DNA of 64,000 nucleotides, taken from Paenibacillus shirakamiensis. Its GTDB lineage: Bacteria; Bacillota; Bacilli; Paenibacillales; Paenibacillaceae. Every line of letters starts with the position of its first letter. The stretch's first letter is position 1. The notes under the pieces were generated by a model. The model searched no databases and was not told where the DNA came from. It saw nothing but the letters and a program-made list of their open reading frames with translations. The stretch spans positions 1,116,001-1,180,000 of the forward strand of contig NZ_JAGGLD010000001.1 of assembly GCF_017874255.1 (NCBI RefSeq). Direction: 5' to 3'. A program made the position numbers and the translations under genes. Below are positions 27,368-36,504 of the stretch, piece by piece.

Positions 27368-28717
27368 TTACTTTCCGCCGGCATCCTTAATCGCTTGGTC
27401 CGCACGCTTTTTGATAGATTGAATCGTATCATCTAATGATTTTTGCCCTACCAGATACAGATCGGCCTCTTGCAATATAATGTTGCTGTACTCTGTAGAT
27501 CCAGGACCTGTAATTTTCTCATCTACAAAGCCAAGATCGTTAGAGATCAATGCTTTATTCAGTTCTTCCGCAGATATTTCTCCGCCTAATTCATCTGATG
27601 TTTTCTGGAATAGCTTATTGATATCTTCTTTGCTAAGATCAACACGGGCTGGAAGATTCCCATTATATTTGTAACTATTCTCAGCCATCCATTTAACATA
27701 GGTGTATGCATCTTCAGCATGTTCAGCATTTTTGTTAATTCCGTAACCCGCTACAATGCCGAAATTGTTATTGCCTTTGCCGTCCGCAGGTACAGGTAGT
27801 TGGGTGATGCCCACTTTCCAGTCTCTTGGATAAGTTGTCTTATCTTTGAACTGATTGGTGTACCAAGTCCCGATAAAGTGCATGCCGTAACTGCCTGACA
27901 TGAAACCGTCCCATGAGAGCTTCTTGGATTTGAACTCTAACCAGCTAGGTTGAATTTTCTCTACGTTGCCCAGATCTCCGAAAAATTTCAGTGCCTCTTT
28001 GAATGCCGGATCGTCATAATTAGAGGTTCCGTCTGCTTTATAACCGCTTACATTATGTTGTCTGGCTAACATGTACATATAATTATCGTAATCCAACATA
28101 TAAGATCCGTAGATGCCTTTAGCTGAATTCGTTAATTTCTTTGCTGTCGCGATATAATCATTCCATGTCCAGTTGCCTGAAGGATAAGGGACGCCGGCAT
28201 CATCAAAAATTTTCTTGTTATAGTATACGGCCCATTTGCCCGCTTGGTCAGGTAACACATAGGTTTTTCCATCGGCAAACTTCGGTAAATAATCACCATA
28301 GATTTTTTTAGCATCATAATTTTCCTTCTTCATCAGATCATCTAATGAATACAACCAGCCGTTAGACCCATACTTATCAATTAAAATAGGGTTGGTCAGG
28401 CGAATAACATCTGTTTTTTCCCCGGAAATCATATCCACATCAATTTTCTTGTAGACTTCTATTCCGTCGCCCGGTACTACATTCATTTCAACTTTAATTC
28501 CAGTCGCTTTAGTGAAATCTTCATTTTTCTTCTTCACTTCAACACTTTCTGCTCGCTTTGCATCTTCGTATACCGTTACGACTCTTTCCTTTTTCTTGCC
28601 CTGCTCTGAAGAATCTGTAGATGCCGAATCAGACTTGGAACCGTTCCCACAAGCCGTAACTAACAACATCGATGCCAGGAGAACAACAAATGCACTTTTC
28701 TTTTTCTGTGGACCCAC
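27368..28717 (-). CDS. Sugar-binding lipoprotein of the ABC importer
   Basis: Extracellular family 1 solute-binding protein that captures the imported saccharide. The signal peptide ends in a lipobox, LLVTACGN, with the lipidated Cys23, and a Ser/Lys-rich linker follows. The core resembles multiple-sugar binding proteins (PSGNWTWNDYIATAKKLT; IVAGYGINKNAEHAEDAYTYVKWM). The GTG start has a strong GGAGG seven bases ahead. It is the first gene of the importer/beta-galactosidase operon. The two-component pair upstream is of the YesM/YesN type, often found next to such importers. Confidence 0.93.
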   Translation of the reverse strand: MGPQKKKSAFVVLLASMLLVTACGNGSKSDSASTDSSEQGKKKERVVTVYEDAKRAESVEVKKKNEDFTKATGIKVEMNVVPGDGIEVYKKIDVDMISGEKTDVIRLTNPILIDKYGSNGWLYSLDDLMKKENYDAKKIYGDYLPKFADGKTYVLPDQAGKWAVYYNKKIFDDAGVPYPSGNWTWNDYIATAKKLTNSAKGIYGSYMLDYDNYMYMLARQHNVSGYKADGTSNYDDPAFKEALKFFGDLGNVEKIQPSWLEFKSKKLSWDGFMSGSYGMHFIGTWYTNQFKDKTTYPRDWKVGITQLPVPADGKGNNNFGIVAGYGINKNAEHAEDAYTYVKWMAENSYKYNGNLPARVDLSKEDINKLFQKTSDELGGEISAEELNKALISNDLGFVDEKITGPGSTEYSNIILQEADLYLVGQKSLDDTIQSIKKRADQAIKDAGGK

Positions 28718-28756
28718 AATAACCCCTCCGTGTCGTTATAATCATGTTCTCCTCAA

Positions 28757-28785
28757 ATTATAAGGAGTACCCAGGCTTGTTAACA
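28757..28785 (-). promoter_or_regulatory. Candidate promoter of the importer operon
   Basis: TATAAT (28757-28762 on the minus strand) has a weak -35 candidate TGTTAA 17 bases upstream at 28780-28785. A good -10 with a poor -35 is the pattern expected where an activator, here the YesN-like regulator, is needed. This is an inference from base pattern only. Confidence 0.4.
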
Positions 28786-28943
28786 TGCACATCCTAAAGA
28801 TCTAATGTCATTATTTAAGTTCTACATTTATTTGTTTTTGTTGGCTGCCGAACAGGATACACATTTTAATGATTTCATGTACATATTTACGATATGAACT
28901 CTTGTAGGTCAGATATTAATGACTCAAAAAACTCCCATCAAAA

Positions 28944-28974
28944 AACGCAGCCGGATATTATCCCCAGCCGCGTT
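28944..28974 (-). terminator. Terminator after the YesN-type response regulator
   Basis: AACGCAGCCGG and CCAGCCGCGTT pair with two mismatches. The minus-strand side is followed by TTTTTTG. It starts right after the response regulator stop at 28978 and separates it from the importer operon. Confidence 0.62.
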
Positions 28975-28977
28975 CTA

Positions 28978-30582
28978 TTACAAAGTGGTATCGGTCTTAT
29001 ACTGGACTGGAGAACAGCCCACTATCTTCTTGAACACTCTACTGAAATAATGCTCATTTTCATATCCGACTTTGTGACCCACTTCATAAATTTTCAATTC
29101 GGTTGTCCGCAGTAATATTTTGGACTGTTCAATGCGAAGGTGGGTCACATAGTCAATAAAGTTTCGCCCTGTTTCTTTTTTGAACAAGTTGCTTAAGTAA
29201 GAGGGCGAAAGCTGTAAATACTCCGCAACGGACTCCAGTGTCACACTGTTTGAGTAATTACGCTGGATAAAACGCATGGCTGATTGAATGAGCCGGGAAC
29301 CATCGGAGAGAGTTCCCATTCCTTTTACCCATGTCTCTTGTACCTTTTCCAGCCACTTAATCATGTCACTCTTAGAGCTCCAATGATCCATCCCCTTGAG
29401 GTGATTGTCCATCCAAGCCGATGCCTCCTCACCCCACCGAGATGACAAAAGAAATACAATCGGTGCACAATACACCTTCAGACTCTCCAGCGAATAACCA
29501 TTCATATTAGCTAATAAATACCGAAGGTTATCCATAACTTTAATAACATGGTTATCTTCATGTCGCTGGAGATACAGCTCCAAATTGCGTATTTCTTTGG
29601 CAATATCTGTCGCCTCTGAAGTAGCACTCAGAGAGTTAATCTCTCGATATAAGAAGGTCGTCCCTTCAGAATGCGCATATCGCAAGCTTAAAGTCTCCAT
29701 TGCTTGTCTATAGCTTTGCTTGATATTCATAAAATGGTGAACGGGCTCACTTATGGCGATACAGACAGAAAAATTCAGATATTTTTTAAGAGCATATTTT
29801 ATTGTTTCGGCCAGCTGACAAGCTTGTCTCAATGTCTCTTCTATTCCTTGATGTGGGGGAGCAAAATATAACATCAAAAATTCCTTTGGATGCATGGATA
29901 CAGAGTAGCACTGATTATGACCTGAAGAAATTTCATGTAATATATTCAGAATTGCATAATTCAGCAGGTGAATTTCGTCATTTCCGTATTTCTCATAGAT
30001 CTCCATACCATCTGTCTGAAATACCAGAGATAACTTAAGACCTTCAAATAGTTCAAGTTCAGCTTCCTTTGTTCTTTGCAGATATTCGGGTTCTGTATGA
30101 ATCCAGCCGTAGGCTAGATCTTTGAATAGCTTTTCTCTTAATAGGTCAATCTCCTTGTTCCTCAGTCTATCATGCTGTGCGATCTGCTTCTTTTGAATGC
30201 CTTCATGGTCCAATTTCTCCGCAATTTTCTTCAATTGATCTAACAGTTTATCCGGTTCCATCTGTAATTTAATGAAATAGTCTTCTGCACCATTCTTCAA
30301 GGCTTCTCTAACATAGTCAAAATCATCGAAAGAACTAAGTACAATAAACTTGATGTCTGGATAATGCTGTCGAACATTAGAGATTAACTCAATTCCGTTC
30401 ATTACTGGCATTTTGATATCAGTGATGACGATATCTACGGGATTCACCATCAGCTTGTCATAGGCCTTTTTCCCATTCTCCGCTTCCCCAACTACAGTAA
30501 ATCCATTCTCTTCCCAACGAATTAAGGATTTGATTCCTACTCTGGCTAACATCTCGTCATCGACAATCATGACCTTATACAT
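28978..30582 (-). CDS. YesN-type response regulator (receiver + AraC HTH)
   Basis: Cytoplasmic transcription activator paired with the kinase just upstream. Residues 1-120 are a receiver domain (KVMIVDDEMLARVGIKSLI; the phospho-acceptor Asp is in VDIVITDIKMPVMNGIEL). A long middle region has no clear motif. The last 100 residues are the two helix-turn-helix units of AraC, with SPSYLSNLFKKETGRNFIDYV and VGYENEHYFSRVFKKIVGCSP. It starts three bases after the kinase gene. The likely targets are the importer/beta-galactosidase operon and perhaps the foldase operon. Confidence 0.92.
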   Translation of the reverse strand: MYKVMIVDDEMLARVGIKSLIRWEENGFTVVGEAENGKKAYDKLMVNPVDIVITDIKMPVMNGIELISNVRQHYPDIKFIVLSSFDDFDYVREALKNGAEDYFIKLQMEPDKLLDQLKKIAEKLDHEGIQKKQIAQHDRLRNKEIDLLREKLFKDLAYGWIHTEPEYLQRTKEAELELFEGLKLSLVFQTDGMEIYEKYGNDEIHLLNYAILNILHEISSGHNQCYSVSMHPKEFLMLYFAPPHQGIEETLRQACQLAETIKYALKKYLNFSVCIAISEPVHHFMNIKQSYRQAMETLSLRYAHSEGTTFLYREINSLSATSEATDIAKEIRNLELYLQRHEDNHVIKVMDNLRYLLANMNGYSLESLKVYCAPIVFLLSSRWGEEASAWMDNHLKGMDHWSSKSDMIKWLEKVQETWVKGMGTLSDGSRLIQSAMRFIQRNYSNSVTLESVAEYLQLSPSYLSNLFKKETGRNFIDYVTHLRIEQSKILLRTTELKIYEVGHKVGYENEHYFSRVFKKIVGCSPVQYKTDTTL

Positions 30583-30585
30583 GAA

Positions 30586-32442
30586 TTACTTCACCTCGCT
30601 TTGTTCCTGCAATGATGTATTGGTTAAAGTAACGGGTATAATCATTTCAACCTCAGTGAACTTGTTCTGTTCACTTCGAATAGTAAAAGTACTTTCTTCC
30701 CCATAAGTCAGCTTCAATCTTTCTTTTACATTGGACATCCCGATTCCGCCTCCGGGTAAAGGATGGTCCATACGCCTTTGAAGTTCCTCTAATGCACTTT
30801 GGGACATCCCGACCCCATTATCTCGAACTCGTATAATAAGTTGATCTTCCCGATGCTTCATTGAGACGATAATTTCTCCATCTGGTTCTTCCTTCGGCTC
30901 AATGCCGTGAAAGATTGCATTCTCAACAATAGGTTGCAAAATGAATTTTACACAGGGCATGCCAAGTAGTTCATCATCAACATCGTATTTCACATCAAAA
31001 TGGTTATTATATCGGATTTTCTGAATATACACGTAATCTTTCAAATTTGATATTTCTTCTTCAACTCTTATAAAAGGCTCATCATGTTTGATGGTATTTT
31101 TCAGCAATCTTCCAAGAACTTCAACAACTTCTCGAATATTATCTGATTTCTGGATAATGGCCATCCAGCGAATCGTATTCAGCGTATTGTATAGAAAATG
31201 TGGATTGATCTGTGCTTGAAGCGCTTTGTACTCCGCATTTTTCTTCTTCTCTTGCGCCTCTAGATTAGAATGAAATAATTCCTGAATTCGTCTTATCATG
31301 AAATTAAAATGTTTATTCATAATCCCTACTTCATCGGGACGTTCTATATCTACCCGCACCGTCAAATCTCCATCCTGAACCTTTTTCATAGAGTTCGTTA
31401 ATGTTCGGATCGGGCGTACGATTTGTGAGGACACAAACAACCAGATTACTGACGTGATAACAAACGAAATGAGAAAAATACCTACCGTATTTCGAAAGAT
31501 TTTATCGGTACCTTGGTTGAGTGAGGAATAGGGAATCGTCTCAATCACTCTCCAGTCATACTTCGCAATGGGTACTTGTGCTAACATCAGCTGTTCCTTT
31601 GTATTCCCATCCGTTGTGAGGTACCCCTTGTCATGTTGTTCTCGGATACGTTCTATACCGGGAAAGGGTTCATTCAGGAGTTTGTTATCCGAATCAAATA
31701 CGATATGATCCCGATTATCAACAATGTATAGTCTACCACCTTCGGACAACTTCATATTTTTGAGCAAGCCTGTAAAATATGACTCTCTAAAGGTTAGATA
31801 GAGCGTGCCCATGATGGAATCGTTCTTCTCCCCTTTGATCGCTCGTCCAAGTGCGATAACGCTTTCATTTTGTACCCGATAATTAGCGATGTTTTTATGA
31901 ATGCCCAGCCACATCACTTGACCTTTCATTTTGTTCACTTCACTAAACCACGGTTGTTCTTTAATGCGGTCGATGTCCAGACTAGTAGCATCCTCTCCAT
32001 ATAGAAGATTCCTGTCATTTCGTCCGATGACAACTAGTGAAGAAACATAGGCAAAAATATTCGTATTAATCGAATAGGTTTCAAGCTGCTCATCTACACG
32101 TTTCATATCATAGTAGAAATCGAGATCATTTTTGTAAGAAGTCATCAAAATATTACGAATGACGGGATTAACATTAATGAATTTCGATATCTGCTCCCAC
32201 TGTCCTAATTCCCTGTCAATATTCTCACCTATGAAGCTAAGATTCGTCAAAAAAGATTCACTTAATTTCTCTTCAAGTATATTCACCGAGATACGATAAG
32301 ACATATAGCTAATTAATGTAGTTGGAAGAATTAACACTAGTAAGAAGGAAAGAATGATTTTGTTTTTAATACTCTTTTTAATCAATTTATGCACAAACCT
32401 TCTTTTCAAAATTTTGTAGTGGCAATACTTTATCCCTTCCAA
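30586..32442 (-). CDS. YesM-type sensor histidine kinase
   Basis: Membrane sensor for an extracellular sugar signal. Two hydrophobic segments (about residues 27-50 and 310-330) bracket an extracellular dCache-like sensing region, and a HAMP linker follows. The kinase is of the LytS/YesM His_kinase family, with the phosphorylated His in ALQAQINPHFLYNTLNTIRWM and an ATPase box in VRDNGVGMS. The start is uncertain: the long form begins at 32442 and overlaps the AraC gene end by 13 bases, but in-frame start codons near 32394 would give a more usual N-terminus. It is followed by its response regulator. Confidence 0.9.
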   Translation of the reverse strand: MEGIKYCHYKILKRRFVHKLIKKSIKNKIILSFLLVLILPTTLISYMSYRISVNILEEKLSESFLTNLSFIGENIDRELGQWEQISKFINVNPVIRNILMTSYKNDLDFYYDMKRVDEQLETYSINTNIFAYVSSLVVIGRNDRNLLYGEDATSLDIDRIKEQPWFSEVNKMKGQVMWLGIHKNIANYRVQNESVIALGRAIKGEKNDSIMGTLYLTFRESYFTGLLKNMKLSEGGRLYIVDNRDHIVFDSDNKLLNEPFPGIERIREQHDKGYLTTDGNTKEQLMLAQVPIAKYDWRVIETIPYSSLNQGTDKIFRNTVGIFLISFVITSVIWLFVSSQIVRPIRTLTNSMKKVQDGDLTVRVDIERPDEVGIMNKHFNFMIRRIQELFHSNLEAQEKKKNAEYKALQAQINPHFLYNTLNTIRWMAIIQKSDNIREVVEVLGRLLKNTIKHDEPFIRVEEEISNLKDYVYIQKIRYNNHFDVKYDVDDELLGMPCVKFILQPIVENAIFHGIEPKEEPDGEIIVSMKHREDQLIIRVRDNGVGMSQSALEELQRRMDHPLPGGGIGMSNVKERLKLTYGEESTFTIRSEQNKFTEVEMIIPVTLTNTSLQEQSEVK

Positions 32443-33305
32443 GGATAAAGAGATTTTCTATAGGCGTTCGGAGTCATGCATTCACGCTTACGAAACGTAT
32501 AGATGAAATAGCTGAGATCTTCGAAGCCAACACGTTCGGCAATCTCTGCCAGAGAAAGCATAGATGTACCAAGGAATACTTTGGCCTTTTCCATCCGAAC
32601 TTCCAAAATGTACTGATGCGGTGACATCAACATATATCGGCGAAACAGCTCACGCATATGACCTTCACTTAAACAGACAGCCGCGGCTAAATCTTTCGAG
32701 CTTAGATCGCTAGCATAATGTTCGCGAATATATGTGCACATTTCTCTTACTCTTTTGTCAGAGATCGGGGAAGGTGTAGACATAGATGGACGAGTAAGCT
32801 GAATGAACATGGACAGACATAATTTGGTCTTAGCCTCTAACCATAAGGCACATTCAATATCACTTGCGGATAGTACGAGCCTAGGCTCACTTCTTCTGTA
32901 ATAGACTTTCGCAAGTTCTAACCACACTTTCTTTAATTCCTTAGTGGTGGGACCTTCTTCTGCAAGTACTACTACGGGAACACCAAATAAATCGCACCAC
33001 TCCATCCCCCCTATCAATGCTTGAATTCCCATAGAGACGTAGGTAATCGGTTCTATTTCACCATCAAGATGGGTGGTTGTAACCTTCTGATTGGATGGCA
33101 AAATAACGATGCATCCGGGCTTAACAACGTATTCTTGATCTCCTATGTAAAGCGTTCTATTCCCTTTGAGAATATACCAGATTGTTGTCACAGGAATAAG
33201 GTATTGATGGAAATTCCATTCTTTATCTCGCTTCCACTCATATACAAAGTACAAGGATATATCATATTCTTCCGTGGCGGTATGGTGGATTTGATCATAA
33301 CTCAT
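32430..33305 (-). CDS. AraC-family transcriptional regulator
   Basis: One-component regulator with an N-terminal cupin-like sensing domain (LYIGDQEYVVKPGCIVILPSN) and two C-terminal helix-turn-helix units. These are LSSKDLAAAVCLSEGHMRELFRRYM and LAEIAERVGFEDLSYFIYTFRKRECMTP. The start at 33305 (MSYDQ) has AAGGTGA a few bases ahead. It is the first gene of a three-gene regulatory operon with the kinase and response regulator. It diverges from the second sulfatase with 150 bases between the starts, so it probably controls that gene too. Confidence 0.88.
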   Translation of the reverse strand: MSYDQIHHTATEEYDISLYFVYEWKRDKEWNFHQYLIPVTTIWYILKGNRTLYIGDQEYVVKPGCIVILPSNQKVTTTHLDGEIEPITYVSMGIQALIGGMEWCDLFGVPVVVLAEEGPTTKELKKVWLELAKVYYRRSEPRLVLSASDIECALWLEAKTKLCLSMFIQLTRPSMSTPSPISDKRVREMCTYIREHYASDLSSKDLAAAVCLSEGHMRELFRRYMLMSPHQYILEVRMEKAKVFLGTSMLSLAEIAERVGFEDLSYFIYTFRKRECMTPNAYRKSLYPWKG

Positions 33306-33457
33306 AGAGGTCACCTTCTTCGCTAATCTGACGATATCTTTGTTTTTTTATATTATATCTTTGATTAATTACTAATAAAAAATAGGGTTATTCATTATAT
33401 TTATTCATAGATTACAATCATCACCTTTGCAAATTCATATTACAAGGAGTGCAGCGG

Positions 33458-34816
33458 ATGTCAGTAACAAAGGATCAACCGAATGTCATCGTATTTTTCA
33501 CGGATCAACAGCGCATGGACACGACGGGTGTTCATGGGAATCCTTTAGGTTTGACACCTCATTTCGATCGTATAGCCAGAGAAGGAACACATCTCTATAA
33601 CACGTTCACCTGCCAACCCGTGTGTGGGCCGGCGCGTTCTTGTCTCCAGACCGGTATGTATGCCACTACGACAGGCTGCTATCGCAATGAAATTCCACTT
33701 CCACCCGATCGCCGTACACTAGCACATTATTTCAATGAGGCTGGCTATCAGACTGGGTATATTGGCAAATGGCATCTAGCTGAACATGAACCTGTTCCAC
33801 CTGAAGAACGTGGTGGATACGATTATTGGCTTGCTGCTAATTTGCTTGAACTCTCTTCAGACGCGTATAGTACAGTCCTCTATGACAATGCATGTAATGA
33901 AGTAAAGTTGCCTGGATATCGAGTTGATGCACAGACCGATGCCGCTATACGTTATATTGATCGTCATCAGGAACAACCCTTTTTCTTATTTCTGTCCTAC
34001 ATCGAGCCTCATCATCAGAATCATACCGATAACTATCCGGCTCCTGATGGGTATGAGGACATGTTCACAGATCGCTGGACTCCACCGGATCTAAAAGCAT
34101 TAGGAGGTTCACATGCTCAGCATCTAGGAGGATATTATGGTATGGTAAAACGCTTGGATGAAGCGCTCGGTAGATTGTTAGATGCCTTAAAGAGCCTTGA
34201 TCTGACAGAGAACACCATTATCTTATTCACGTCAGATCACGGGAATCATTTCAAGACCCGCAATGGTGAATACAAGCGTACAGCTCATGACAGTTCCATC
34301 CGGATCCCTGCGGCCCTATATGGCCCTGGGTTTATGCAAGGCGGACAGATCCGTGAGATGGTTAGCTTACTAGACTTCACACCGACATTATTAGATGCAG
34401 CCGGGATTCAAGTTCCAGCCGAAATGCAAGGACACTCGCTCATGCCTCTTGTTCAAAGGGCCCCTACGCAATGGCCTGACGAAATATTTTTGCAAATTAG
34501 TGAATCGCAGGTTGGAAGAGCGATCCGAACAAAGCGTTGGAAATATAGCGTAACCGCGCCTAGTTTGGACGGTTGGAATGCGCCTAGCTCAACACATTAT
34601 GTAGAGACCATGCTATACGATCTTCAAGCGGACCCTTATGAGCTCACGAATCTGGCTGGAATTGAATCGTATCGAGAAATTGCCGATGAGCTTAAGCTGA
34701 GACTTATCACTCGCATGATTGAAGCAGGAGAAGAAGCTCCCATCATAGATTCTGCCGAGCCCAGGTCTGCGGGACAGCGAAGAGTGTCTATTGAAGAACT
34801 GCGATTAAAATTATAG
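33458..34816 (+). CDS. Sulfatase, Cys-type (S1 family), second copy
   Basis: Cytoplasmic type I sulfatase of 452 residues. The metal site opens NVIVFFTDQQRMDTTG. The motif Cys56-Gly-Pro-Ala-Arg60 lies in QPVCGPARSCL and needs conversion to formylglycine. GKWHLAEHEP follows near residue 110, and FTSDHGNHF, the second metal site, near 260. The start at 33458 has AAGGAG eight bases ahead; an in-frame GTG at 33449 is inside that site. It differs strongly from the sulfatase at 18.9 kb, so the two may act on different sulfate positions or sugars. No signal peptide. It converges with the activating enzyme gene across a shared terminator. Confidence 0.92.
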   Translation: MSVTKDQPNVIVFFTDQQRMDTTGVHGNPLGLTPHFDRIAREGTHLYNTFTCQPVCGPARSCLQTGMYATTTGCYRNEIPLPPDRRTLAHYFNEAGYQTGYIGKWHLAEHEPVPPEERGGYDYWLAANLLELSSDAYSTVLYDNACNEVKLPGYRVDAQTDAAIRYIDRHQEQPFFLFLSYIEPHHQNHTDNYPAPDGYEDMFTDRWTPPDLKALGGSHAQHLGGYYGMVKRLDEALGRLLDALKSLDLTENTIILFTSDHGNHFKTRNGEYKRTAHDSSIRIPAALYGPGFMQGGQIREMVSLLDFTPTLLDAAGIQVPAEMQGHSLMPLVQRAPTQWPDEIFLQISESQVGRAIRTKRWKYSVTAPSLDGWNAPSSTHYVETMLYDLQADPYELTNLAGIESYREIADELKLRLITRMIEAGEEAPIIDSAEPRSAGQRRVSIEELRLKL

Positions 34817-34855
34817 TTGCATGATCATTCTATATTTAGTTCTATATGGCTATGG

Positions 34856-34891
34856 CAAAATGAGGGAGTTCCGCCGAATTCCCTCATTTTG
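34856..34891. terminator. Bidirectional terminator between sulfatase 2 and the formylglycine-generating enzyme
   Basis: CAAAATGAGGGA and TCCCTCATTTTG are perfect 12-base complements. The A-run and T-run lie in the arms on each side, so it can end both converging genes. Confidence 0.88.
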
Positions 34892-34922
34892 TATACCCTA
34901 AATTCATAGAATAGGTCCGTTT

Positions 34923-35912
34923 TTAGTCCTTTTGCAAACTGCGTGCTACACGGAATCCACAATTTCCTGTAGAGCTGTCTGGTGTGTTGGAACTTCTTGC
35001 CGCAACTCTATAACGATTACAGTAGGAACGATGGCACAAGTAGGATCCACCTCTCATGGATCTTTTCCCCGTAGGAAGTAGGTAGTGAGGATTGAGGGCA
35101 GAAGATTCTAAGTGATAAGTAGGACTGAACCAGTCACTGCACCATTCCCATACATTCCCCGCCATATTATATAGACCATATCCATTCGGCTCATAAGCAT
35201 TTACGGGTGCCGTACCTATATATCCGTCTAGCCCACTGTTATGAGTAGGGAATTTCCCCTGCCATATGTTACATCGATGTATGCCACCCGGTTTCAGAAG
35301 ATCCCCCCATGGATAGGTTTTCTGTGCTAGCCCGCCGCGGGCCGCATATTCCCACTCTGCTTCCGTGGGTAGTCGAACCTCCGCCCACTTACAATAAGCT
35401 GCCGCATCATGCCATGAAATGTGAATCACAGGATGATTCATTCGATCTTGTACGCCAGAATCCAATCCTTCAGGGCACTTCCAGCTAGCACCTTCCACAA
35501 CCAGCCACCAAGGCGCACCAACAGGGACATTTGTAACGTGCCGTCTGGTGTCTTCCGAGACTAATAGATGAAAAACAAACGACCAGCCAAAACGCTCGGC
35601 TTCTGTCAGGTAACCTGTAGCATCTACAAACTGCTGGAAATCAGCGTTGGTCACAGTATAGGGAGAGATTTGAAAAGAATCGATCTCAACTTTTCGAATA
35701 GGTCCTTCCCCATCTGCGCGAAAACCTTCTTGTGTATCCGTACCCATCAAAAATGATCCTCCCTGAATCGTGACCAGTTGATCCCAGACCATACTAGTGG
35801 TGCCGGATAAGGTGTGCGTAAACTCTGTTTTATCGTAACCGCTAGTCAAGCTAGCTTTGTCTCTACTAACCGAGCAACAGGGAGTTTGTTGGTTCAAGCT
35901 ATCTACACCCAC
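34923..35912 (-). CDS. Formylglycine-generating enzyme (sulfatase activator, SUMF1 family)
   Basis: Oxidises the motif cysteine of type I sulfatases to formylglycine; copper-dependent by family knowledge. The core starts VTIQGGSFLMGTDTQEGF near residue 48, and NVWEWCSDWF lies near 255. The catalytic pair Cys293 and Cys298 lies in RGGSYLCHRSYCNRYRVAARS, with NTPDSS just after, nearly the same as in human SUMF1. These are the residues that distinguish true activators from inactive homologues. No signal peptide, matching the cytoplasmic sulfatases. The GTG start at 35912 has a weak ribosome site. It follows two CHR transporter genes, 24 bases after the second, apparently in one operon. Confidence 0.92.
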   Translation of the reverse strand: MGVDSLNQQTPCCSVSRDKASLTSGYDKTEFTHTLSGTTSMVWDQLVTIQGGSFLMGTDTQEGFRADGEGPIRKVEIDSFQISPYTVTNADFQQFVDATGYLTEAERFGWSFVFHLLVSEDTRRHVTNVPVGAPWWLVVEGASWKCPEGLDSGVQDRMNHPVIHISWHDAAAYCKWAEVRLPTEAEWEYAARGGLAQKTYPWGDLLKPGGIHRCNIWQGKFPTHNSGLDGYIGTAPVNAYEPNGYGLYNMAGNVWEWCSDWFSPTYHLESSALNPHYLLPTGKRSMRGGSYLCHRSYCNRYRVAARSSNTPDSSTGNCGFRVARSLQKD

Positions 35913-35936
35913 TTTCTATAATTCATTTAGCAATAT

Positions 35937-36470
35937 TTAAAACAATACGATACCTCCAGCACCGGCCGCAACAATAAGTATGAGGGGATGTAGTTTGTAC
36001 TTATATAGAAGTACAATACTAGCTCCGCAGATCAGGACTGTTCCTATCATGTGCCAAGACAACCAAGTTTCGGTCTGGTCTGGCAAAAAGAAATGAATCG
36101 CTGCATATAAAATAAGTCCCGTAACCACTGGTCTTAACCCATACAGAGAGGAGTTAACCCAAGTAAAATGCTGGATGCGAAAAAATAAAGATGCTAGACA
36201 AATGATAATGACAAGCGAGGGGAGAATCATACCTAGAGTAGCCGAGACTGCACCAAGGATTCCTGCTGTTTTGTACCCAATTAAAGTAGCTATGTTCGTT
36301 GCAATAGATCCCGGTGCCATACTGGCAAGTGCAACCGCTTGTTGAAATTGACTGGAGGTTAACCAAGCATGGTCTGACACCTCATATTGAATGACTGGAA
36401 TAACAGCGTAACCGCCACCAAAAGAAACAAACCCAATTTTTAAAAACGTGAAAAATATATTCCAAAGCAT
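35937..36470 (-). CDS. CHR-family (chromate/sulfate) transporter, half-size, second subunit
   Basis: A 177-residue membrane protein with about five hydrophobic segments and the CHR signature FVSFGGGYAVIPVIQYEV at the N-terminus. SMAPGSIATNIATLIGY follows near residue 50. CHR proteins are known as chromate exporters, and sulfate is the related anion. Half-size forms are encoded as pairs that work together. The start has AGGAG about eleven bases ahead. It lies 34 bases after its partner and 24 bases before the formylglycine-generating enzyme gene, an unusual neighbour for a chromate pump. Confidence 0.88.
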   Translation of the reverse strand: MLWNIFFTFLKIGFVSFGGGYAVIPVIQYEVSDHAWLTSSQFQQAVALASMAPGSIATNIATLIGYKTAGILGAVSATLGMILPSLVIIICLASLFFRIQHFTWVNSSLYGLRPVVTGLILYAAIHFFLPDQTETWLSWHMIGTVLICGASIVLLYKYKLHPLILIVAAGAGGIVLF

Positions 36471-36504
36471 CTAAGAAACACTCCTAGTTGTAAGACTTTT
36501 CGAC

